A DNA stretch of 64,000 nucleotides, from the NCBI GenBank assembly GCA_034359265.1, contig CP136893.1, positions 50,107,501 to 50,171,500 on the forward strand. Direction: 5' to 3'. The notes beneath the pieces were generated by a model. The model saw only the letters and a list, made by a program, of their open reading frames with translations, was not told the DNA's origin and made no database searches. This stretch comes from Canna indica. Lineage: Eukaryota; Streptophyta; Magnoliopsida; Zingiberales; Cannaceae. Shown in pieces: positions 1-11,700 of the stretch. How positions within the stretch are numbered: the first letter of the stretch is position 1; each line of letters starts with the position of its first letter. The position numbers and the translations under genes are program-made.

Positions 1-972
1 GAGTTATTTTTTACAGACTAATGCAGAGAATTGCACGATTTTTTGAATAGAATCTTGAACGAAGCCGACTGATTGAACTTCGGGGTATCGGCTCGAAACG
101 ACCAGCAATCTGTGACCCGAGCGACTCCAGAACATTCACTGTGATGGGAGAAGTTGTTAATCGAGTTATTTTTTACAGACTAATGCAAAGAATTGCTCGA
201 TTTTTCGAATAGAATCTTGAACGAAGCCCACTGATTGAACTTCGGGGTATCGGTTCGAAACGACCAGAAATCTGAGTCCCGAGCGACTCCAGAACATTCA
301 CTGTGATGGGAGAAGTTGTTAATCGAGTTATTTTTGAGAAACTAATGCAAAGAATTGCACGCTTTTTGGAATAGAATCTTGAACGAAGCCGACTGATTGA
401 ACTTCGGGGTATCGGTTCGAAACGACCAGAAATCTGAGTCCCGAGTGACTCCAGAACATTCACTGTGATGGGAGAAGTTGTTAATCGAGTTATTTTTGAG
501 AAACTAATGCAGAGAATTGCACGATTTTTCGAATAGAATCTTGAACGAAGCCGACTGATTGAACTTCGGGGTATCGGTTCGAAACGACCAGAAATCTGAG
601 TCCCGAGCGACTCCAGAACATTCACTGTGATGGGAGAAGTTGTTAATCGAGTTATTTTTTATAGACTAATGCAGAGAATTGCACGATTTTTCGAATAGAA
701 TCTTGAACGAAGCCGACTGATTGAACTTCGGGGTATCGGTTCGAAACGACCAGAAATCTGAGTCCCGAGCGACTCCAGAACATTCACTGTGATGGGAGAA
801 GTTGTTAATCGAGTTATTTTTTACAAACTAATGCAGAGAATTGCACGATTTTTCGAATAGAATCTTGAACGAAGCCGACTGATTGAACTTCGGGGTATCG
901 GCTCGAAACGACCAGCAATCTGTGACACGAGCGACTCCTGAACATTCACTGTGATGGGAGAAGTTGTTAATC
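1..972. repeat. Left-end block: E-A-B-C plus two atypical units
   Basis: Six units starting at 1 (E), 163 (A), 325 (B), 487 (C), 649 and 811. The A unit has a private GCCCACTG and the B unit a GAGTGACTCC variant. The unit at 649 has a C-like left half but TTATAG in place of GAGAAA. The unit at 811 joins a left half with TGCAGAGAATTGCACG and TTTTTCG to an R2 right half that carries the D-type mark CTCCTGAAC, so it looks recombinant. The array is already in full register at base 1, so its left edge lies outside the window. Confidence 0.9.
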
Positions 973-2105
973 GAGTTATTTTTTACAGACTAATGCAGAG
1001 AATTGCACGATTTTTTGAATAGAATCTTGAACGAAGCCGACTGATTGAACTTCGGGGTATCGGCTCGAAACGACCAGCAATCTGTGACCCGAGCAACTCC
1101 AGAACATTCACTGTGATGGGAGAAGTTGTTAATCGAGTTATTTTTGATAGACTAATGCAAAGAATTGCATGATTTTTCGAATAGAATCTTGAACGAAGCC
1201 GACTGATTGAACTTCGGGGTATCGGTTCGAAACGACCAGAAATCTGAGTCCCGAGCGACTCCAGAACATTCACTGTGATGGGAGAAGTTGTTAATCGAGT
1301 TATTTTTTACAGACTAATGCAAAGAATTGCTCGATTTTTCGAATAGAATCTTGAACGAAGCCGACTGATTGAACTTCGGGGTATCGGTTCGAAACGACCA
1401 GAAATCTGAGTCCCGAGCGACTCCAGAACAGTCACTGTGATGGGAGAAGTTGTTAATCGAGTTATTTTTGACAGACTAATGCAAAAATTGCATGATTTTT
1501 CGAATAGAATCTTGAACGAAGCCGACTGATTGAACTTCGGGGTATCGGCTCGAAACGACCAGCAATCTGTGACACGAGCGACTCCAGAACATTCACTGTG
1601 ATGGGAGAAGTTGTTAATCGAGTTATTTTTTACAGACTAATGCAGAGAATTGCACGATTTTTTGAATAGAATCTTGAACGAAGCCGACTGATTGAACTTC
1701 GGGGTATCGGCTCGAAACGACCAGCAATCTGTGACCCGAGCAACTCCAGAACATTCACTGTGATGGGAGAAGTTGTTAATCGAGTTATTTTTGACAGACT
1801 AATGCAAAGAATTGCATGATTTTTCGAATAGAATCTTGAACGAAGCCGACTGATTGAACTTCGGGGTATCGGTTCGAAACGACCAGAAATCTGAGTCCCG
1901 AGCGACTCCAGAACATTCACTGTGATGGGAGAAGTTGTTAATCGAGTTATTTTTTACAGACTAATGCAAAGAATTGCTCGATTTTTCGAATAGAATCTTG
2001 AACGAAGCCGACTGATTGAACTTCGGGGTATCGGCTCGAAACGACCAGCAATCTGTGACACGAGCGACTCCAGAACATTCACTGTGATGGGAGAAGTTGT
2101 TAATC
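973..2105. repeat. 4-mer E-F-A-D followed by shortened 3-mer E-F-(A/D)
   Basis: Units at 973 E, 1135 F, 1297 A and 1459 D form a 647-bp 4-mer (4 x 162 minus the one-base deletion of D). The next block, 1620 E, 1782 F and 1944, is 486 bp. Its last unit begins like A (TTGCTCG) and ends like D (GGCTCG, CTGTGACACG). The 3-mer is what an unequal crossover between the A and D units of the 4-mer would leave. The following block again starts with E-F at 2106. Confidence 0.9.
1944..2105. repeat. Recombinant monomer, A left half and D right half
   Basis: The left half carries TTACAG, GCAAAGAATTGCTCG and TTTTTCG, as in A. From position 92 the unit has C92, C106, T113, A115 and A117, the R2 haplotype of D. 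Its length is 162 because the D-type deletion at position 28 lies in the missing left half. The crossover fell between unit positions about 45 and 92, where A and D are identical. Confidence 0.88.
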
Positions 2106-3885
2106 GAGTTATTTTTTACAGACTAATGCAGAGAATTGCACGATTTTTTGAATAGAATCTTGAACGAAGCCGACTGATTGAACTTCGGGGTATCGGCTCG
2201 AAACGACCAGCAATCTGTGACCCGAGCAACTCCAGAACATTCACTGTGATGGGAGAAGTTGTTAATCGAGTTATTTTTGACAGACTAATGCAAAGAATTG
2301 CATGATTTTTCGAATAGAATCTTGAACGAAGCCGACTGATTGAACTTCGGGGTATCGGTTCGAAACGACCAGAAATCTGAGTCCCGAGCGACTCCAGAAC
2401 ATTCACTGTGATGGGAGAAGTTGTTAATCGAGTTATTTTTTACAGACTAATGCAAAGAATTGCTCGATTTTTCGAATAGAATCTTGAACGAAGCCGACTG
2501 ATTGAACTTTGGGGTATCGGTTCGAAACGACCAGAAATCTGAGTCCCGAGCGACTCCAGAACAGTCACTATGATGGGAGAAGTTGTTAATCGAGTTATTT
2601 TTGACAGACTAATGCAAAAATTGCATGATTTTTCGAATAGAATCTTGAACGAAGCCGACTGATTGATCTTCGGGGTATCGGCTCGAAACGACCAGCAATC
2701 TGTGACACGAGCGACTCCAGAACATTCACTGTGATGGGAGAAGTTGTTAATCGAGTTATTTTTTACAGACTAATGCAGAGAATTGCACGATTTTTTGAAT
2801 AGAATCTTGAACGAAGCCGACTGATTGAACTTCGGGGTATCGGCTCGGAACGACCAGCAATCTGTGACACGAGCGACTCCAGAACATTCACTGTGATGGG
2901 AGAAGTTGTTAATCGAGTTATTTTTTACAGACTAATGCAGAGAATTGCACGATTTTTTGAATAGAATCTTGAACGAAGCCGACTGATTGAACTTCGGGGT
3001 ATCGGCTCGAAACGACCAGCAATCTGTGACCCGAGCGACTCCAGAACATTCACTGTGATGGGAGAAGTTGTTAATCGAGTTATTTTTTACAGATTAATGC
3101 AAAGAATTGCTCGATTTTTCGAATAGAATCTTGAACGAAGCCGACTGATTGAACTTCGGGGTATCGGTTCGAAACGACCAGAAATCTGAGTCCCGAGCGA
3201 CTCCAGAACATTCACTGTGATGGGAGAAGTTGTTAATCGAGTTATTTTTGAGAAACTAATGCAAAGAATTGCACGCTTTTTGGAATAGAATCTTGAACGA
3301 AGCCGACTGATTGAACTTCGGGGTATCGGTTCGAAACGACCAGAAATCTGAGTCCCGAGCGACTCCAGAACATTCACTGTGATGGGAGAAGTTGTTAATC
3401 GAGTTATTTTTGAGAAACTAATGCAGAGAATTGCACGATTTTTCGAATAGAATCTTGAACGAAGCCGACTGATTGAACTTCGGGGTATCGGTTCGAAACG
3501 ACCAGAAATCTGAGTCCCGAGCAACTCCAGAACATTCACTGTGATGGGAGAAGTTGTTAATCGAGTTATTTTTTATAGACTAATGCAAAGAATTGCTCGA
3601 TTTTTCGAATAGAATCTTGAACGAAGCCGACTGATTGAACTTCGGGGTATCGGTTCGAAACGACCAGAAATCTGAGTCCCGAGCGACTCCAGAACAATCA
3701 CTGTGATGGGAGAAGTTGTTAATCGAGTTATTTTTGACAGACTAATGCAAAAATTGCATGATTTTTCGAATAGAATCTTGAACGAAGCCGACTGATTGAA
3801 CTTCGGGGTATCGGCTCGAAACGACCAGCAATCTGTGACACGAGCGACTCCAGAACATTCACTGTGATGGGAGAAGTTGTTAATC

Positions 3886-4047
3886 GAGTTATTTTTTACA
3901 GACTAATGCAGAGAATTGCACGATTTTTTGAATAGAATCTTGAACGAAGCCGACTGATTGAACTTCGGGGTATCGGTTCGAAACGACCAGAAATCTGAGT
4001 CCCGAGCGACTCCAGAACAGTCACTGTGATGGGAGAAGTTGTTAATC
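3886..4047. repeat. Recombinant monomer, E left half and R1 right half
   Basis: The left half has GCAGAGAATTGCACG with GATTTTTTG, the E type, which normally carries R2. Here the right half is GGTTCG, AGAAATCTGAGTCCC and AACAGTCAC, as in A units that precede D or F. An F unit follows at 4048. Confidence 0.85.
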
Positions 4048-4209
4048 GAGTTATTTTTGATAGACTAATGCAAAGAATTGCATGATTTTTCGAATAGAAT
4101 CTTGAACGAAGCCAACTGATTGAACTTCAGGGTATCGGTTCGAAACGACCAGAAATCTGAGTCCCGAGCGACTCCAGAACATTCACTGTGATGGGAGAAG
4201 TTGTTAATC
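4048..4209. repeat. F monomer with GCCAAC and CTTCAGGG variants, undeleted
   Basis: This F unit (GATAG, TTGCATG) carries GCCAACTG at positions 64-71 and CTTCAGGGTATC at 78-89. The same pair of rare changes marks the F units of the 56.0-62.6 kb region, but here the GG of ATCGGTTCG is intact. It is therefore a full-length relative of the 161-bp F units, about 52 kb away. Confidence 0.85.
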
Positions 4210-4532
4210 GAGTTATTTTTTACAGACTAATGCAAAGAATTGCTCGATTTTTCGAATAGAATCTTGAACGAAGCCGACTGATTGAACTTCGGGGTATCGG
4301 TTCGAAACGACCAGAAATCTGAGTCCCGAGCGACTCCAGAACAGTCACTGTGATGGGAGAAGTTGTTAATCGAGTTATTTTTGACAGACTAATGCAAAAA
4401 TTGCATGATTTTTCGAATAGAATCTTGAACGAAGCCGACTGATTGAACTTCGGGGTATCGGCTCGAAACGACCAGCAATCTGTGACACGAGCGACTCCAG
4501 AACATTCACTGTGATGGGAGAAGTTGTTAATC

Positions 4533-6475
4533 GAGTTATTTTTTACAGACTAATGCAGAGAATTGCACGATTTTTTGAATAGAATCTTGAACGAAGCCGA
4601 CTGATTGAACTTCGGGGTATCGGCTCGAAACGACCAGCAATCTGTGACCCGAGCAACTCCAGAACATTCACTGTGATGGGAGAAGTTGTTAATCGAGTTA
4701 TTTTTGACAGACTAATGCAAAGAATTGCATGATTTTTCGAATAGAATCTTGAACGAAGCCGACTGATTGAACTTCGGGGTATCGGTTCGAAACGACCAGA
4801 AATCTGAGTCCCGAGCGACTCCAGAACATTCACTGTGATGGGAGAAGTTGTTAATCGAGTTATTTTTTACAGACTAATGCAAAGAATTGCTCGATTTTTC
4901 GAATAGAATCTTGAACGAAGCCGACTGATTGAACTTCGGGGTATCGGTTCGAAACGACCAGAAATCTGAGTCCCGAGCGACTCCAGAACAGTCACTATGA
5001 TGGGAGAAGTTGTTAATCGAGTTATTTTTGACAGACTAATGCAAAAATTGCATGATTTTTCGAATAGAATCTTGAACGAAGCCGACTGATTGAACTTCGG
5101 GGTATCGGCTCGAAACGACCAGCAATCTGTGACACGAGCGACTCCAGAACATTCACTGTGATGGGAGAAGTTGTTAATCGAGTTATTTTTTACAGACTAA
5201 TGCAGAGAATTGCACGATTTTTTGAATAGAATCTTGAACGAAGCCGACTGATTGAACTTCGGGGTATCGGCTCGGAACGACCAGCAATCTGTGACACGAG
5301 CGACTCCAGAACATTCACTGTGATGGGAGAAGTTGTTAATCGAGTTATTTTTTACAGACTAATGCAGAGAATTGCACGATTTTTTGAATAGAATCTTGAA
5401 CGAAGCTGACTGATTGAACTTCGGGGTATCGGCTCGAAACGACCAGCAATCTGTGACCCGAGCGACTCCAGAACATTCACTGTGATGGGAGAAGTTGTTA
5501 ATCGAGTTATTTTTTACAGACTAATGCAAAGAATTGCTCGATTTTTCGAATAGAATCTTGAACGAAGCCGACTGATTGAACTTCGGGGTATCGGTTCGAA
5601 ACGACCAGAAATCTGAGTCCCGAGCGACTCCAGAACATTCACTGTGATGGGAGAAGTTGTTAATCGAGTTATTTTTGAGAAACTAATGCAAAGAATTGCA
5701 CGCTTTTTGGAATAGAATCTTGAACGAAGCCGACTGATTGAACTTCGGGGTATCGGTTCGAAACGACCAGAAATCTGAGTCCCGAGCGACTCCAGAACAT
5801 TCACTGTGATGGGAGAAGTTGTTAATCGAGTTATTTTTGAGAAACTAATGCAGAGAATTGCACGATTTTTCGAATAGAATCTTGAACGAAGCCGACTGAT
5901 TGAACTTCGGGGTATCGGTTCGAAACGACCAGAAATCTGAGTCCCGAGCAACTCCAGAACATTCACTGTGATGGGAGAAGTTGTTAATCGAGTTATTTTT
6001 TACAGACTAATGCAAAGAATTGCTCGATTTTTCGAATAGAATCTTGAACGAAGCCGACTGATTGAACTTCGGGGTATCGGTTCGAAACGACCAGAAATCT
6101 GAGTCCCGAGCGACTCCAGAACAGTCACTATGATGGGAGAAGTTGTTAATCGAGTTATTTTTGACAGACTAATGCAAAAATTGCATGATTTTTCGAATAG
6201 AATCTTGAACGAAGCCGACTGATTGAACTTCGGGGTATCGGCTCGAAACGACCAGCAATCTGTGACACGAGCGACTCCAGAACATTCACTGTGATGGGAG
6301 AAGTTGTTAATCGAGTTATTTTTTTACAGACTAATGCAGAGAATTGCACGATTTTTTGAATAGAATCTTGAACGAAGCTGACTGATTGAACTTCGGGGTA
6401 TCGGCTCGAAACGACCAGCAATCTGTGACCCGAGCGACTCCAGAACATTCACTGTGATGGGAGAAGTTGTTAATC
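4533..6475. repeat. 12-mer block, partial copy of the 15-mer, ending in a 163-bp unit
   Basis: Order E F A D E' E A B C A D E, with starts at 4533, 4695, 4857, 5019, 5180, 5342, 5504, 5666, 5828, 5990, 6152 and 6313. It repeats the front of 2,106-4,532. Relative to the 7-mers that follow (A B C A D E' E), the last part lacks E', consistent with deletion of one monomer between D and E. Confidence 0.85.
6313..6475. repeat. The only 163-bp monomer (T7 instead of T6)
   Basis: An E-type unit in which the first T-run has seven T residues rather than six, adding one base. It is the only insertion I found in 395 units. It shifts the reverse-strand reading frame locally. It also carries GAAGCTGACTG, shared with the E units at 5342, 7447, 8580 and 13274. 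Confidence 0.93.
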
Positions 6476-7608
6476 GAGTTATTTTTTACAGACTAATGCA
6501 AAGAATTGCTCGATTTTTCGAATAGAATCTTGAACGAAGCCGACTGATTGAACTTCGGGGTATCGGTTCGAAACGACCAGAAATCTGAGTCCCGAGCGAC
6601 TCCAGAACATTCACTGTGATGGGAGAAGTTGTTAATCGAGTTATTTTTGAGAAACTAATGCAAAGAATTGCACGCTTTTTGGAATAGAATCTTGAACGAA
6701 GCCGACTGATTGAACTTCGGGGTATCGGTTCGAAACGACCAGAAATCTGAGTCCCGAGCGACTCCAGAACATTCACTGTGATGGGAGAAGTTGTTAATCG
6801 AGTTATTTTTGAGAAACTAATGCAGAGAATTGCACGGTTTTTCGAATAGAATCTTGAACGAAGCCGACTGATTGACCTTCGGGGTATCGGTTCGAAACGA
6901 CCAGAAATCTGAGTCCCGAGCAACTCCAGAACATTCACTGTGATGGGAGAAGTTGTTAATCGAGTTATTTTTTACAGACTAATGCAAAGAATTGCTCGAT
7001 TTTTCGAATAGAATCTTGAACGAAGCCGACTGATTGAACTTCGGGGTATCGGTTCGAAACGACCAGAAATCTGAGTCCCGAGCGACTCCAGAACAATCAC
7101 TGTGATGGGAGAAGTTGTTAATCGAGTTATTTTTGACAGACTAATGCAAAAATTGCATGATTTTTCGAATAGAATCTTGAACGAAGCCGACTGATTGAAC
7201 TTCGGGGTATCGGCTCGAAACGACCAGCAATCTGTGACACGAGCGACTCCAGAACATTCACTGTGATGGGAGAAGTTGTTAATCGAGTTATTTTTTACAG
7301 ACTAATGCAGAGAATTGCACGATTTTTTGAATAGAATCTTGAACGAAGCCGACTGATTGAACTTCGGGGTATCGGCTCGGAACGACCAGCAATCTGTGAC
7401 ACGAGCGACTCCAGAACATTCACTGTGATGGGAGAAGTTGTTAATCGAGTTATTTTTTACAGACTAATGCAGAGAATTGCACGATTTTTTGAATAGAATC
7501 TTGAACGAAGCTGACTGATTGAACTTCGGGGTATCAGCTCGAAACGACCAGCAATCTGTGACCCGAGCGACTCCAGAACATTCACTGTGATGGGAGAAGT
7601 TGTTAATC
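6476..7608. repeat. 7-mer higher-order repeat A-B-C-A-D-E'-E, copy 1 (1,133 bp)
   Basis: Units at 6476 A, 6638 B, 6800 C, 6962 A (AACAATCAC), 7124 D, 7285 E' (GGCTCGGAACG) and 7447 E (GAAGCTGACTG). Length is 7 x 162 minus 1. The same order follows immediately at 7609, and the front of a third copy begins at 8742. Private differences in this copy include TTGACCTTCGG near 6,871. Confidence 0.9.
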
Positions 7609-8741
7609 GAGTTATTTTTTACAGACTAATGCAAAGAATTGCTCGATTTTTCGAATAGAATCTTGAACGAAGCCGACTGATTGAACTTCGGGGTATCGGT
7701 TCGAAACGACCAGAAATCTGAGTCCCGAGCGACTCCAGAACATTCACTGTGATGGGAGAAGTTGTTAATCGAGTTATTTTTGAGAAACTAATGCAAAGAA
7801 TTGCACGCTTTTTGGAATAGAATCTTGAACGAAGCCGACTGATTGAACTTCGGGGTATCGGTTCGAAACGACCAGAAATCTGAGTCCCGAGCGACTCCAG
7901 AACATTCACTGTGATGGGAGAAGTTGTTAATCGAGTTATTTTTGAGAAACTAATGCAGAGAATTGCACGATTTTTCGAATAGAATCTTGAACGAAGCCGA
8001 CTGATTGAACTTCGGGGTATCGGTTCGAAACGACCAGAAATCTGAGTCCCGAGCAACTCCAGAACATTCACTGTGATGGGAGAAGTTGTTAATCGAGTTA
8101 TTTTTTATAGACTAATGCAAAGAATTGCTCGATTTTTCGAATAGAATCTTTAACGAAGCCGACTGATTGAACTTCGGGGTATCGGTTCGAAACGACCAGA
8201 AATCTGAGTCCCGAGCGACTCCAGAACAATCACTGTGATGGGAGAAGTTGTTATTCGAGTTATTTTTGACAGACTAATGCAAAAATTGCATGATTTTTCG
8301 AATAGAATCTTGAACGAAGCCGACTGATTGAACTTCGGGGTATCGGCTCGAAACGACCAGCAATCTGTGACACGAGCGACTCCAGAACATTCACTGTGAT
8401 GGGAGAAGTTGTTAATCGAGTTATTTTTTACAGACTAATGCAGAGAATTGCACGATTTTTTGAATAGAATCTTGAACGAAGCCGACTGATTGAACTTCGG
8501 GGTATCGGCTCGGAACGACCAGCAATCTGTGACACGAGCGACTCCAGAACATTCACTGTGATGGGAGAAGTTGTTAATCGAGTTATTTTTTACAGACTAA
8601 TGTAGAGAATTGCACGATTTTTTGAATAGAATCTTGAACGAAGCTGACTGATTGAACTTCGGGGTATCGGCTCGAAACGACCAGCAATCTGTGACCCGAG
8701 CGACTCCAGAACATTCACTGTGATGGGAGAAGTTGTTAATC
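7609..8741. repeat. 7-mer higher-order repeat A-B-C-A-D-E'-E, copy 2 (1,133 bp)
   Basis: Units at 7609 A, 7771 B, 7933 C, 8095 A (TTATAG, CTTTAACG), 8257 D (TTATTCGAG), 8418 E' and 8580 E (ATGTAGAG). Its last four units are also the first four units of the 4,694-bp duplicated block, so the larger duplication arose after the 7-mers. Confidence 0.9.
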
Positions 8742-11700
8742 GAGTTATTTTTTACAGACTAATGCAAAGAATTGCTCGATTTTTCGAATAGAATCTTGAA
8801 CGAAGCCGACTGATTGAACTTCGGGGTATCGGTTCGAAACGACCAGAAATCTGAGTCCCGAGCGACTCCAGAACATTCACTGTGATGGGAGAAGTTGTTA
8901 ATCGAGTTATTTTTGAGAAACTAATGCAAAGAATTGCACGCTTTTTGGAATAGAATCTTGAACGAAGCCGACTGATTGAGCTTCGGGGTATCGGTTCGAA
9001 ACGACCAGAAATCTGAGTCCCGAGCGACTCCAGAACATTCACTGTGATGGGAGAAGTTGTTAATCGAGTTATTTTTGAGAAACTAATGCAGAGAATTGCA
9101 CGATTTTTTGAATAGAATCTTGAACGAAGCCGACTGATTGAACTTCGGGGTATCCGTTCGAAACGACCAGAAATCTGAGTCCCGAGCAACTCCAGAACAT
9201 TCACTGTGATGGGAGAAGTTGTTAATCGAGTTATTTTTTACAGACTAATGCAAAGAATTGCTCGATTTTTCGAATAGAATCTTGAACGAAGCCGACTGAT
9301 TGAACTTCGGGGTATCGGTTCGAAACGACCAGAAATCTGAGTCCCGAGCGACTCCAGAACAATCACTGTGATGGGAGAAGTTGTTAATCGAGTTATTTTT
9401 GACAGACTAATGCAAAAATTGCATGATTTTTCGAATAGAATCTTGAACGAAGCCGACTGATTGAACTTCGGGGTATCGGCTCGAAACGACCAGCAATCTG
9501 TAACACGAGCGACTCCAGAACATTCACTGTGATGGGAGAAGTTGTTAATCGAGTTATTTTTTACAGACTAATGCAGAGAATTGCACGATTTTTTGAATAG
9601 AATCTTGAACGAAGCCGACTGATTGAACTTCGGGGTATCGGCTCGAAACGACCAGCAATCTGTGACCCGAGCAACTCCAGAACATTCACTGTGATGGGAG
9701 AAGTTGTTAATCGAGTTATTTTTGACAGACTAATGCAAAGAATTGCATGATTTTTCGAATAGAATCTTGAACGAAGCCGACTGATTGAACTTCGGGGTAT
9801 CGGTTCGAAACGACCAGAAATCTGAGTCCCGAGCGACTCCAGAACATTCACTGTGATGGGAGAAGTTGTTAATCGAGTTATTTTTTACAGACTAATGCAA
9901 AGAATTGCTCGATTTTTCGAATAGAATCTTGAACGAAGCCGACTGATTGAACTTCGGGGTATCGGTTCGAAACGACCAGAAATCTGAGTCCCGAGCGACT
10001 CCAGAACAGTCACTGTGATGGGAGAAGTTGTTAATCGAGTTATTTTTGACAGACTAATGCAAAAATTGCATGATTTTTCGAATAGAATCTTGAACGAAGC
10101 CGACTGATTGAACTTCGGGGTATCGGCTCGAAACGACCAGCAATCTGTGACACGAGCGACTCCAGAACATTCACTGTGATGGGAGAAGTTGTTAATCGAG
10201 TTATTTTTTACAGACTAATGCAGAGAATTGCACGATTTTTTGAATAGAATCTTGAACGAAGCCGACTGATTGAACTTCGGGGTATCGGCTCGGAACGACC
10301 AGCAATCTGTGACACGAGCGACTCCAGAACATTCACTGTGATTGGAGAAGTTGTTAATCGAGTTATTTTTTACAGACTAATGCAGAGAATTGCACGATTT
10401 TTTGAATAGAATCTTGAACGAAGCCGACTGATTGAACTTCGGGGTATCGGCTCGAAACGACCAGCAATCTGTGACCCGAGCGACTCCAGAACATTCACTG
10501 TGATGGGAGAAGTTGTTAATCGAGTTATTTTTTACAGACTAATGCAAAGAATTGCTCGATTTTTCGAATAGAATCTTGAACGAAGCCGACTGATTGAACT
10601 TCGGGGTATCGGTTCGAAACGACCAGAAATCTGAGTCCCGAGCGACTCCAGAACATTCACTGTGATGGGAGAAGTTGTTAATCGAGTTATTTTTGAGAAA
10701 CTAATGCAAAGAATTGCACGCTTTTTGGAATAGAATCTTGAACGAAGCCGACTGATTGAACTTCGGGGTATCGGTTCGAAACGACCAGAAATCTGAGTCC
10801 CGAGCGACTCCAGAACATTCACTGTGATGGGAGAAGTTGTTAATCGAGTTATTTTTGAGAAACTAATGCAGAGAATTGCACGATTTTTCGAATAGAATCT
10901 TGAACGAAGCCGACTGATTGAACTTCGGGGTATCGGTTCGAAACGACCAGAAATCTGAGTCCCGAGCAACTCCAGAACATTCACTGTGATGGGAGAAGTT
11001 GTTAATCGAGTTATTTTTTACAGACTAATGCAAAGAATTGCTCGATTTTTCGAATAGAATCTTGAACGAAGCCGACTGATTGAACTTCGGGGTATCGGTT
11101 CGAAACGACCAGAAATCTGAGTCCCGAGCGACTCCAGAACATTCACTGTGATGGGAGAAGTTGTTAATCGAGTTATTTTTGAGAAACTAATGCAAAGAAT
11201 TGCACGCTTTTTGGAATAGAATCTTGAACGAATCCGACTGATTGAACTTCGGGGTATCGGTTCGAAACGACCAGAAATCTGAGTCCCGAGCGACTCCAGA
11301 ACATTCACTGTGATGGGAGAAGTTGTTAATCGAGTTATTTTTGAGAAACTAATGCAGAGAATTGCACGATTTTTCGAATAGAATCTTGAACGAAGCCGAC
11401 TGATTGAACTTCGGGGTATCGGTTCGAAACGACCAGAAATCTGAGTCCCGAGCAACTCCAGAACATTCACTGTGATGGGAGAAGTTGTTAATCGAGTTAT
11501 TTTTTACAGACTAATGCAAAGAATTGCTCGATTTTTCGAATAGAATCTTGAACGAAGCCGACTGATTGAACTTCGGGGTATCGGTTCGAAACGACCAGAA
11601 ATCTGAGTCCCGAGCGACTCCAGAACATTCACTGTGATGGGAGAAGTTGTTAATCGAGTTATTTTTGAGAAACTAATGCAAAGAATTGCACGCTTTTTGG

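Larger units (their letters stand above)
2106..4532. repeat. 15-mer higher-order block (2,427 bp), first copy
   Basis: Order E F A D E' E A B C A D (E/A) F A D, three D units giving 15 x 162 minus 3. The first ten units correspond in order to 4,533-6,151, 2,427 bases further on. Shared rare marks include CACTATGATGG in the A units at 2430 and 4857, and GGCTCGGAACG in the E' units at 2753 and 5180. The A unit at 3563 differs from its counterpart at 5990 (TTATAG and AACAATCAC against TTACAG and AACAGTCAC), so the copies have drifted or converted. Confidence 0.85.

Noticed and set aside
212..228. CENP-B box on the reverse strand of each monomer (CTTCGTTCAAGATTCTA)
   Set aside because: The 5' half TTCG and the A at the required spacing match the essential pattern, but the required CGGG in the 3' half is TTCT. 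A second candidate, TTCGGGGTATCGG on the forward strand, has the wrong spacing. Neither is a functional box by the known consensus.
220..244. Hairpin CGAAG/CTTCG at unit positions 60-64 and 78-82 as a regulatory structure or terminator
   Set aside because: The stem is only five base pairs with a 13-base loop and no adjacent T-run. It is too weak to call a function.
253..266. tRNA gene or tRNA-derived SINE in each monomer
   Set aside because: Only the B-box core matches. The flanking bases do not pair as a T arm, no A box stands at the right distance, and no other tRNA arms can be folded.
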